From NCBI GenBank assembly GCA_045577475.1, contig JAZNIM010000036.1:1-23455 (forward strand): DNA of 23,455 nucleotides. Direction: 5' to 3'. This document shows, one piece after another, positions 1 through 6,802 of the stretch. Below the pieces are notes generated by a model. It worked only from the letters and a program-made list of their open reading frames with translations. It had not been told where the DNA came from and did not search any database. A program made the position numbers and the translations under genes. Position 1 is the first letter of the stretch. The number at the start of each line of letters is the position of its first letter. Source of the DNA: UMGS1387 sp045577475 (GTDB lineage: Bacteria; Bacillota; Clostridia; Oscillospirales; CAG-382).

Positions 1-12
1 GATAAAAGAAGG

Positions 13-32
13 TCGGAGTCCGCAGACTCCGA
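13..32. other. Perfect hairpin at the edge of the repeat array
   Basis: An 8-bp perfect inverted repeat (TCGGAGTC / GACTCCGA) flanks a CGCA loop. It sits where the first, diverged copy of the 45-bp repeat begins: where the other copies read CTCCGCAGACGG, this copy has changed so that both arms pair. There is no T-run on either side, so it is not an obvious intrinsic terminator. Confidence 0.6.
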
Positions 33-136
33 AACTCCTGCGATACATAAAAGTAACTCAACCTCCGCAGACGGTGAAACTCCTGCGATACATAAAAGTA
101 ACTCAACCTCCGCAGACGGTGAAACCCCTGCGATAC
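17..136. repeat. 45-bp tandem repeat, about 2.6 copies
   Basis: The motif starting GAAACTCCTGCGATAC recurs at 31, 76 and 121 with an exact 45-base period. The copies at 31-75 and 76-120 are almost identical, and partial copies occur at 17-30 and 121-136. Because 45 is divisible by three, one frame on each strand stays open through the array. On the minus strand each unit holds an ATG- or TTG-initiated micro-ORF of 11 codons (58..93 and 103..138, reading [M/L]YRR[S/G]FTVCGG then TGA). The array lies downstream of the terminator of the first solute-binding protein gene. No spacers separate the units, so it is not a CRISPR array. Function unknown. Confidence 0.85.
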
Positions 137-161
137 AAAACGACCTATCTACAAAGAATAT

Positions 162-192
162 AAAAAAACTGCCCCACACATGTGAAGCAGTT
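162..192 (-). terminator. Intrinsic terminator of the 211..1638 gene
   Basis: Read on the minus strand, AACTGC(TTCACA) pairs with (TGTGGG)GCAGTT and is followed by seven T. It lies about 20 bases after the stop codon. Its stem resembles that of the terminator at 11027-11059. Confidence 0.8.
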
Positions 193-210
193 CAATATTA
201 CAAATTTAAA

Positions 211-1638
211 TTAACCAATCTTACCGTAAGCCTTGTTTAATTCCTTAAGCTTTGTAAGAGCTGCACTTTCGTTAGCAGCATAGTAAGACGAGAATTCACC
301 GCCCGAGTAAAGAAGTGTACGTCCGCAGGACTGGAATGTACCGCCCGAAACGTAACCGAGGTCGTAAATGATGGAGTCCTTAACGATGTCAATCATTACT
401 TCGGATTCGGCGTCACGTGAGAATTTGGTTTTAAGTGATACTTCGTAGAATGCAGGGATAACTTCCTTTGAACCGATAGCACAGAGAGCTTCAGCGATGT
501 TACCGCTTCTGTTTTCGTCTTCAACGGTGATAGGCATAAGCATAAGAGAAGCGTGACCGTTAACAATTGTAGCATAGTTATCTTCTTCCGTAAACTTAGG
601 AAGAGGAAGAATACCGAAGTCATCGTTCATAGCTCTCTTGCTCTTTGCCGAACCAAGACCGGAATCCTGGAACAATGCTCTTCCGCCGCCGAAAATATCG
701 GGACCTGTGTATGTGGCACCGTAGCCTGAGCTGGGCTGCTCTGTTCTTACGAACACGTCATCGGAATCGATGAGATCAAAGTATTCTGCAAAGATATCAA
801 CTGTCTTTGAAGTGTTAAGTGTAAGCTGGGGAATACCCTTGGCATCCTTGTTATAAATACGCTGTCCGCCCGTGTAAATAATGGAAATAGGTGACTGCCA
901 GCAGGAGGAGTAGAATCCGTACTGGTCATCTTCAGGATTCATGACACCGTCACCGTTGAGGTCCTTTGAGCCCTTCTTAACAAGCTTTGAAAACTCGTCA
1001 AAGGTCCATGTTCCATCAAGAACCATTTCATAGGGATATTCAAAACCAAGCTCATCAAAAAGTGTCTTATTGAAGAACAATGTCATAGCGTAGTTAAGTC
1101 TATGTGTGGAAATATCACCGTCAAGAACATAAAGACGACCGTTGATGTTACAGCTATCGATAATATCACGTGACCACCAGGGCTTATCAAGGTGAATTGT
1201 TTCTACGTCATTGTAGTTGATAAGAGTATTCTGAATTGCGTACTGGAAGGAAGAACGGGAGTGAGGGAAAATCAGGTCGTACTGGTCGTCACCTGCAAGA
1301 ATACTGCTCAGAGCATCCGTTTCGCCGCCGCTTGAAGATGATTCTGTAGCTGTAATTTCACAGTTCAGAAGAGCCTTTACCGTTTCATTTCTCTTGAAAA
1401 CCGCATCGTTGATGATGTCACCTGTTTCTTCTTCAACATACTGGTCATTCATCATGGTCTTACGAGTAAGAATACGGAAATTGTAGCCGTCATAGTCTTC
1501 AATGAGAAGATGCTGTATGTATTCGTCCTCAGCGTCGATGTTAATTTCTACCTTTTGTTTCTTTTCTTCTTTGCAGGCAGTTGCGGTAAAAAGAGTAATA
1601 GCCGCAAGTCCCATGCATGCCATAGCCTTGAATTTCAA
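211..1638 (-). CDS. Extracellular solute-binding lipoprotein, paralogue 1 of 3
   Basis: A 475-residue family 1-type (carbohydrate-class) substrate-binding protein of an ABC importer, expected to sit outside the membrane on a lipid anchor. Residues 1-21 form a short signal peptide and Cys22 is the probable lipidated residue. Typical features are 'AGDDQYD' (about 115-121), the 'DELGFEYPYEMV' and 'WTFDEF' segments, and an EF-hand-like calcium loop D-L-N-G-D-G at 216-221 followed by 'DDQYGF', common in clostridial members. The start is TTG at 1638, with AAGGAGG eight bases upstream; length and Cys position then match both paralogues. It is the most diverged of the three. No permease or ATPase gene is adjacent, so substrate and partner are unknown. 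An AT-rich stretch upstream (1659-1700) contains TATAAT-like hexamers but no convincing -35. Confidence 0.88.
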   Translation of the reverse strand: MKFKAMACMGLAAITLFTATACKEEKKQKVEINIDAEDEYIQHLLIEDYDGYNFRILTRKTMMNDQYVEEETGDIINDAVFKRNETVKALLNCEITATESSSSGGETDALSSILAGDDQYDLIFPHSRSSFQYAIQNTLINYNDVETIHLDKPWWSRDIIDSCNINGRLYVLDGDISTHRLNYAMTLFFNKTLFDELGFEYPYEMVLDGTWTFDEFSKLVKKGSKDLNGDGVMNPEDDQYGFYSSCWQSPISIIYTGGQRIYNKDAKGIPQLTLNTSKTVDIFAEYFDLIDSDDVFVRTEQPSSGYGATYTGPDIFGGGRALFQDSGLGSAKSKRAMNDDFGILPLPKFTEEDNYATIVNGHASLMLMPITVEDENRSGNIAEALCAIGSKEVIPAFYEVSLKTKFSRDAESEVMIDIVKDSIIYDLGYVSGGTFQSCGRTLLYSGGEFSSYYAANESAALTKLKELNKAYGKIG

Positions 1639-1765
1639 GGTATCAGCCTCCTTTTAATATTATAACGTATTAATTATAAAGCACAAATTTGAATTAGTAT
1701 TGCATTTTCAGTAACAAAAATGTATGATATTATGAAATCGTTGTTCATTATTTGGTAAATACGCA

Positions 1766-1807
1766 CAAAAAAAGACGGCACTTTTATAGCAATGCCGTCA
1801 TTTTTTA
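1766..1807 (-). terminator. Terminator of the 1835..3262 gene
   Basis: GACGGCA (1774-1780) pairs with TGCCGTC (1793-1799) around a 12-base loop. On the minus strand the stem is followed by seven T (plus-strand A-run 1767-1773). T-rich sequence on the other side would let it act in both directions, but no plus-strand gene ends here. Confidence 0.88.
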
Positions 1808-1834
1808 TCAACTACGAGTTAAATTCAAGTGAAA

Positions 1835-3262
1835 TCAACCAATCTTACCGTAGGATTTATTGAATTCCTTGAGCTTCTGAAGAGCTGCGGACTCATTAGC
1901 TGCGTATGTAGAGGAGAATTCACCGCCGGAATGAACAAGGTCATAACCGATAGACTGGAATGTACCGCCTGCAACGTAGCCAAGGTCATACATAATGGAA
2001 TCTCTGATAATATCAATCATCTGCTCGGACTCAGCGTCACGTGCAAACTTTGTTTTAAGGGATACCTCGTAGAATGCGGGGATAACTTCCTTTGAACCGA
2101 TAGCACAAAGTGCTTCCATGATGTTACCTGTTCTGTTTTCGTCCTCAACGGTTATAGGCATAAGCACAAGGCTTGCGTGACCGTTAACAACCGTTGCATA
2201 ATCATCGTCCTCAGTAAACTTTGGGTTAGGAACGATACCAAAGTCGTCGTTCATGGATCTCATGCTCTGAGCGGAGCCAAGACCTGTATCGTGGAACAAA
2301 GCTCTGCCGTTTGTAAACAATCCGGGGCCTGTATAGTTAATGGTAAAGCCGCTTGAATTGCTTTGAGTTGTAACAAGCACGTCGTCTGAGTCAATAAGGT
2401 CAAAGTATTCGTTGAAGAAGTCAACCGTCTTTGATGTATTGAGTGTAAGCTGAGGAATACCTCTTGCATCCTTGTTATAGATACGCTCGCCTGTTGTATA
2501 AAGGAAAGAGATAGGTGACTGCCAGTCGCTTGTTACCCAACCGTATCTGTCATTTTCGGGGGTGATAACACCGTCACCGTTAAGGTCCTTTGAGCCTTTC
2601 TTAACAAGCTTTGCGAATTCATCAAATGTCCATGTTCCGTCAAGAACCATCTGGTAAGGATATTCAAAGCCAAGCTCGTCAAAGAGCGTCTTATTGAAGT
2701 ACATACACATTGCACTGCCAAGGCTGCTTGTCTGGATATCGCCGTCAAGAACATAAAGGTGTCCGTTTACGTTACAGCTGTCAACAATATCGTGGAACCA
2801 CCAAGGACTGTCAAGGTTAATTGTTTCAACATCGTTATAGTTGATGAGCGTGTTCTGAATGGCATACTGGAAGGATGAACGGGAGTGCGAAAGAATCATG
2901 TCATACTGGTCATCTCCAGCAAGAATACTGCTCAAAGCATCCGTTTCTGCGTTACCCGATGAAGATTCACTGGATGAAATTTCAATATTGAGAAGCTGTT
3001 TTACCGTTTCATTTCTCTTGAACACAGCATCGTCAATGATGTTACCTGTTTCTTCTTCAACAAGCTGCTGCTTAAGAGAACCCTTACGGTTGAGAATACG
3101 GAAGTTATAGCCCTCGTAGTCCTCTATGAGCAAATTCTTGATGTATTCGTCCTCAGTATCAATTACAACTTCGGTACGTTCTCTTTCTTCTTCCCCACAG
3201 GATACTGCGGAAAAAGCAAGTGTGCCGGCTAATACCGCACAGAATAATGCCTTAAAGTTCAT
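1835..3262 (-). CDS. Extracellular solute-binding lipoprotein, paralogue 2 of 3
   Basis: A 475-residue paralogue of the flanking genes, especially close to the one at 3413..4837 over its whole length. The chosen start is ATG at 3262 (protein begins MNFKALF), eight bases after GGAGG. An in-frame TTG at 3277 lies on top of that GGAGG and would leave it without a ribosome binding site. Signal peptide 1-21, lipobox A-V-S-C with Cys22. It carries the same EF-hand-like D-L-N-G-D-G loop and the conserved C-terminal run 'AALQKLKEFNKSYGKIG'. Expected to capture a small molecule, probably an oligosaccharide, for an importer encoded elsewhere. It has its own promoter and terminator, so it is monocistronic. 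Confidence 0.88.
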   Translation of the reverse strand: MNFKALFCAVLAGTLAFSAVSCGEEERERTEVVIDTEDEYIKNLLIEDYEGYNFRILNRKGSLKQQLVEEETGNIIDDAVFKRNETVKQLLNIEISSSESSSGNAETDALSSILAGDDQYDMILSHSRSSFQYAIQNTLINYNDVETINLDSPWWFHDIVDSCNVNGHLYVLDGDIQTSSLGSAMCMYFNKTLFDELGFEYPYQMVLDGTWTFDEFAKLVKKGSKDLNGDGVITPENDRYGWVTSDWQSPISFLYTTGERIYNKDARGIPQLTLNTSKTVDFFNEYFDLIDSDDVLVTTQSNSSGFTINYTGPGLFTNGRALFHDTGLGSAQSMRSMNDDFGIVPNPKFTEDDDYATVVNGHASLVLMPITVEDENRTGNIMEALCAIGSKEVIPAFYEVSLKTKFARDAESEQMIDIIRDSIMYDLGYVAGGTFQSIGYDLVHSGGEFSSTYAANESAALQKLKEFNKSYGKIG

Positions 3263-3291
3263 TACATAATCCTCCAATTATATTTTTAAGT

Positions 3292-3320
3292 ATTATACAA
3301 CAAGATTTTCAAATTGTCTA
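3292..3320 (-). promoter_or_regulatory. Sigma-A promoter of the 1835..3262 gene
   Basis: On the minus strand, TAGACA (3320-3315), a 17-base spacer, then TATAAT (3297-3292), 29 bases before the start codon. The spacer end TTGTTG directly before TATAAT, and the sequence upstream of the -35, are shared with the promoter at 4881-4909. Confidence 0.8.
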
Positions 3321-3362
3321 CTGTTTTTATGTAACTTTTGAACACAATTTGTAAAAAAATCT

Positions 3363-3400
3363 AAAATAAAACAGCGGCAGATATCAACCTGCCGCCGAAA
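3363..3400 (-). terminator. Terminator of the 3413..4837 gene
   Basis: GCGGCAG (3374-3380) pairs with CTGCCGC (3389-3395) over an 8-base loop. On the minus strand it is followed by TGTTTTATTTT, an imperfect T-tract. It begins about 15 bases after the stop codon. Confidence 0.75.
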
Positions 3401-3412
3401 ATTGTTTTACAA

Positions 3413-4837
3413 TCAACCTATTTTGCCGTATGACTTATTGAATTCCTTGAGCTTCTGGAGTGCTGCGGACTCACTTGCTGCGTATGTAGAAGAAAACTCA
3501 CCGCCGGTATGAACAAGGTCATAGCCTATGGACTGGAATGTGCCGCCCGCAACGTAACCGAGGTCGTATATAATGGAATCTTTTATAATATCAATCATCT
3601 TCTCTGACTCAGCATCACGTGCAAACTTTGTTTTAAGGGACACCTCGTAAAATGCGGGGATAACCTTCTTTGAACCAACAGCACAAAGTGCCTCCATGAT
3701 GTTACCCGTCCTGTTTTCGTCTTCAACGGTTATAGGCATAAGCACAAGGCTTGCTGCACCGTTGATAACAGATGCATATTCGTCGTCTTCGGTAAACTTC
3801 GGGACAGGCAGAATACCGAAGCTGTCCTCCATGGCTCTATAGCTTTGAGCCGACCCCAGACCGCCGTCCTGGAAAAGAGCACGTCCGCCCGTAAAGTGGG
3901 AAGGACCTGTATACTTGACACATATACCGCTTGGGTTCTGTGCTGTAAGCAGAACATCGTCCGAGTCAACAAGCTCAAAGTATTCGTCAAAGAAATCCAC
4001 TGTTTTTGAACTGTTAAGTGTTAGCTGCGGAATACCTCTTGCATCCTTATTATAGATACGCTGACCGGTAGAATACAGAAATGAAATGGGGCTCTGCCAT
4101 TCATTTGTAACAAAGCCGTATCTGTCATGCTCGGGTGTGATTATACCGTCACCGTTAAGGTCTTTAGTTCCTTTTTTCACAAGCTTTGCAAACTCGTCAA
4201 ATGTCCATTCTCCGTTAAGCACCATTTCGTAGGGATACTCAAGACCAAGCTCATCGAAAAGCGTCTTATTGAAGTAAAGACACATGGTAGAGCCAAGACC
4301 GCCTGTCTGAATATCGCCGTCAAGAACGTAAAGATGTCCGTTTATATTACAGCTATCAACAATGTCATGAAACCACCAAGGTTTTTCAAAATGAATAGTG
4401 TCAACCTCGTTATAGTTGATAAGTGTGTTCTGAATAGCATACTGAAATGCGGAACGGGAGTGGGCAAGAATCATGTCGTACTGGTCATCACCTGCAAGTA
4501 TACTGCTCATAGCTTCGGTGTTTCCCGAGGAAGAAGCATTTTCAAAGGATGATATTTCAATGTTAAGAAGCTGCTTTACATATTCGTTTCTTTTAAAAAC
4601 AGCATCTTCGATTATGTTACCCGTTTCTTCCTCCACATACTGCTGTTTACCGTGACCCTTACGTGTAAGAATACGGAAATTGTAGCCCTCATAGTCCTCT
4701 ACAAGCAAATTTTTGAGGTCTTCGTCCTCGGAATCAAAAACGATTACGGGACGTTCTCTCTCATCTTTTCCGCAGGATGCAGCAGAAAAAGCAAGTGTTA
4801 CGACTAAAACCGCACACAACAACATTCTGAATTTCAT
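3413..4837 (-). CDS. Extracellular solute-binding lipoprotein, paralogue 3 of 3
   Basis: A 474-residue member of the same paralogous set. The ATG at 4837 (MKFRMLLCAV) follows GGAGGTG at a normal distance. The open frame runs further upstream to 4933, but that extension crosses the promoter at 4881-4909 and adds a segment the paralogues lack, so it is excluded. Lipobox A-A-S-C with Cys22. The EF-hand-like loop reads D-L-N-G-D-G-I-I-T-P-E-H-D. High similarity to the gene at 1835..3262 in protein, promoter and layout points to a recent tandem duplication. Substrate unknown; no transporter partners nearby. Confidence 0.88.
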   Translation of the reverse strand: MKFRMLLCAVLVVTLAFSAASCGKDERERPVIVFDSEDEDLKNLLVEDYEGYNFRILTRKGHGKQQYVEEETGNIIEDAVFKRNEYVKQLLNIEISSFENASSSGNTEAMSSILAGDDQYDMILAHSRSAFQYAIQNTLINYNEVDTIHFEKPWWFHDIVDSCNINGHLYVLDGDIQTGGLGSTMCLYFNKTLFDELGLEYPYEMVLNGEWTFDEFAKLVKKGTKDLNGDGIITPEHDRYGFVTNEWQSPISFLYSTGQRIYNKDARGIPQLTLNSSKTVDFFDEYFELVDSDDVLLTAQNPSGICVKYTGPSHFTGGRALFQDGGLGSAQSYRAMEDSFGILPVPKFTEDDEYASVINGAASLVLMPITVEDENRTGNIMEALCAVGSKKVIPAFYEVSLKTKFARDAESEKMIDIIKDSIIYDLGYVAGGTFQSIGYDLVHTGGEFSSTYAASESAALQKLKEFNKSYGKIG

Positions 4838-4880
4838 CAAACACACCTCCAATAAAGGTACATCATTCAAATATACATAA

Positions 4881-4909
4881 ATTATACAACAAAAAAATGC
4901 AATTGTCCA
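4881..4909 (-). promoter_or_regulatory. Sigma-A promoter of the 3413..4837 gene
   Basis: On the minus strand, TGGACA (4909-4904), a 17-base spacer ending TTGTTG, and TATAAT (4886-4881), 43 bases before the start codon. It closely matches the promoter at 3292-3320. Confidence 0.8.
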
Positions 4910-5084
4910 CCGCTTTTTATGTGTTTTTTTCACATAGTTGAACCCAATTTATTCAAAACATACAAGTTGAGTTGAATTTTCAGGAGATTTTTCTTATTTT
5001 TCTTAAAGATCACTTCTTTGCAAAATTGCCTCAAAAGAAAGCAAAAAAGCAAAACTTTTTTCACATATATTTCTTCAATTTGTA

Positions 5085-5113
5085 TTGAAAAAAACATATA
5101 CCTGTTGTATAAT
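5085..5113 (+). promoter_or_regulatory. Sigma-A promoter of the SLH-parvulin gene
   Basis: TTGAAA (5085-5090), 17-base spacer, perfect TATAAT (5108-5113). The start codon lies 40 bases downstream. Confidence 0.8.
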
Positions 5114-5152
5114 TACAGATAATAATGTCAGTATTTGTCAGGAGGCAGACAA

Positions 5153-6685
5153 TTGAAATACAAAAAGATAATCATTTCCATCATTTCAACCGCTCTTTTG
5201 CTGAGTATCGGATGCTTTGCAAAAGGCTTTACAAAGAACAAAACCTATCCCGACTCCTTTGCGGACGTTAACAACTCGGAATGGTATGCACAGGGAATCA
5301 AGGATGTTTATGAGCTTGGGCTTATGGACGGCGTTTCGGACACACAGTTCGATATTGACAGCAAAATGACCGTGGCACAAACCTTAACAATTGCCGCAAG
5401 GCTTCACAGCCTTTACAACGGCACAAAAATTCCCGACGTTCCTTCCCCCACCAATTGGTATGATGCATACGTAGATTACTGCATAGGCAATTCAATTATC
5501 AGAAAGGGACAGTTTTCGGACTATGACAGACCCGTTATGTCCTTTGAAACTGTTACCGTCTTTGCGGCGGCTCTGCCTGAGTCTTATTTTAACAAAATCA
5601 ACAATGTAGCAGGTATTCTTGACGTTCCCGAGGGACTGCCCTTCTCGGATGAGGTATTCATGTTTTACAATGCGGGTATTCTCTGCGGTAACGACGATTA
5701 CGGAACATTTCTTCCCACCGAATACCTTACACGTGCACGAGCGGCAACCATTATTTCAAGAATTGCACTCCCCGAAAAAAGACAGTCCTTTACCCTTTTG
5801 CCCCAGCAGGAATACTACGACATCAACACAGTTTTCGATATTTTCGATTATCAGGTAGTACCCGACACTCTTGACAAAATAGTGCTTATGAACATTGACG
5901 GCATTGACATAAGCGGTGCCGAATACAGATACTATTCCTACAGCAACAACGGAAGCAAAAGTAAAATTGAGGATGCAGCTTCGGAGAACACCGCTCTCAT
6001 CCGACTTGCTCAAAGCTCGTGGCTGAAAATCTCACGCTCTGCTCTTTGCTCCATGCTTACTGCATATTATAATGCCAAAACCGCAGACTACGGCAAGAGC
6101 ACTTACTACGAGGTTCTTGAAAGCAACCGACTGAGTGACAAGGTTTTCGCAAAGCTTACCGTTACAAATGAGCTTATTCCTTTGCTTATTGAGCACTTCC
6201 ACACAAGCCTTTCCCCTGAAGTTGTCAGCGAATACGCACAAAGCAGCGGATATATCTGTGCAAGACACATTCTCATTTCCAAGGGTTCTCCCAATGCATA
6301 CAAGACAATAAAAGAAGTGGAAGCAAAGCTCAAAGCCGGCGGCGATTTTTCGGAGCTTGTTACACTTTACGGTCAAGACCCCGGCATGAAGAAGCGTCCC
6401 TACGGCTACATATTCAAATCCGGCGACATGGTTAAAGCCTTTGAGGATGCAGCTTTTGCACTGAATGACAATCAGATAAGCGGAGTTGTCCGCACGGATT
6501 ACGGCTTTCACATTATTCAGCGTCTTGCACTGACGCCCGAGATTATTACGGAATGTGCCGAATACTCGCAAATTGCTTCAAATGCAGCAGTGGGACTTTT
6601 CAATTCCACGGCTGATGCTTTGGTTGCTTCATTTGATATCGGATATGTTTCAAATTTTGACAATCTTGCAGCCGTTATAGACTAA
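5153..6685 (+). CDS. SLH-domain protein with PrsA-like parvulin peptidyl-prolyl isomerase
   Basis: A 510-residue exported protein. The start is TTG at 5153, seven bases after AGGAGG (5140-5145); the upstream in-frame TTG at 5135 precedes that site. Hydrophobic signal 1-20 ends S-I-G-C, so Cys21 could be lipidated, though Ser at -3 is not canonical. Three SLH repeats cover about 35-90, 95-142 and 157-206. Residues 240-262 ('IVLMNIDGIDISGAEYRYY') resemble the start of the SurA/PrsA chaperone region. A parvulin domain spans about 367-458, with 'ARHIL' (His372), 'GGDFSELVTLYGQDPG', 'FEDAAFAL' and 'YGFHII' (His453). It probably folds secreted or S-layer proteins at the wall. PrsA proteins usually lack SLH repeats, so the combination is notable. 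Monocistronic, with its own promoter and terminator. Confidence 0.88.
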   Translation: MKYKKIIISIISTALLLSIGCFAKGFTKNKTYPDSFADVNNSEWYAQGIKDVYELGLMDGVSDTQFDIDSKMTVAQTLTIAARLHSLYNGTKIPDVPSPTNWYDAYVDYCIGNSIIRKGQFSDYDRPVMSFETVTVFAAALPESYFNKINNVAGILDVPEGLPFSDEVFMFYNAGILCGNDDYGTFLPTEYLTRARAATIISRIALPEKRQSFTLLPQQEYYDINTVFDIFDYQVVPDTLDKIVLMNIDGIDISGAEYRYYSYSNNGSKSKIEDAASENTALIRLAQSSWLKISRSALCSMLTAYYNAKTADYGKSTYYEVLESNRLSDKVFAKLTVTNELIPLLIEHFHTSLSPEVVSEYAQSSGYICARHILISKGSPNAYKTIKEVEAKLKAGGDFSELVTLYGQDPGMKKRPYGYIFKSGDMVKAFEDAAFALNDNQISGVVRTDYGFHIIQRLALTPEIITECAEYSQIASNAAVGLFNSTADALVASFDIGYVSNFDNLAAVID

Positions 6686-6692
6686 ACGCATT

Positions 6693-6721
6693 AATGCCCG
6701 AGGAAATTTTCGGGCATTTTT
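6693..6721 (+). terminator. Intrinsic terminator
   Basis: AATGCCCGA (6693-6701) pairs with TCGGGCATT (6710-6718) around an 8-base loop and is followed by T residues. It ends the SLH-parvulin transcript. Confidence 0.88.
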
Positions 6722-6741
6722 GATATTTTTTACAAAAATAC

Positions 6742-6769
6742 GGAACTTTATTTTTAAACCCTCGTCTAA
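6742..6769 (+). promoter_or_regulatory. ECF-sigma-type promoter
   Basis: GGAACTT at 6742 and CGTCTAA at 6763, with 17 bases between GGAAC and GTC. This matches the -35/-10 pattern known for extracytoplasmic-function sigma factors such as B. subtilis sigma-W/M/X. It lies 34 bases before the next start codon. No sigma-A promoter is evident in the same gap. Confidence 0.72.
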
Positions 6770-6802
6770 AGGGTATACAAACAATTTCAAGGAGGAATTA
6801 CA

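Larger units (their letters stand above)
4838..5152. other. Divergent intergenic region
   Basis: AT-rich, non-coding sequence between the leftward binding-protein gene and the rightward SLH-parvulin gene. It holds the two divergent promoters listed separately, and an inverted repeat TATGTG-T7-CACATA (4918-4936) about nine bases upstream of the leftward -35, a possible operator. The block around 4904-4960 resembles 3315-3355 upstream of the paralogue. Between about 4960 and 5080 I see only A/T-rich sequence. Confidence 0.6.

Noticed and set aside
17..136. CRISPR array
   Set aside because: The units abut with no unique spacers, and no cas genes are present.
1..240. Plus-strand open frame through the 45-bp repeats (repeating ETPAIHKSNSTSADG)
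   Set aside because: It stays open because the period is a multiple of three. It has no start in the window and runs across a minus-strand terminator into the 3' end of a solid gene.
4127..4552. 141-residue plus-strand frame inside the third binding-protein gene
   Set aside because: It lies antisense within a well-supported gene, without a ribosome binding site or family features.
6032..6571. 179-residue minus-strand frame inside the SLH-parvulin gene
   Set aside because: It is antisense to the parvulin domain, cysteine-rich and without known motifs; a shadow of the codon pattern.
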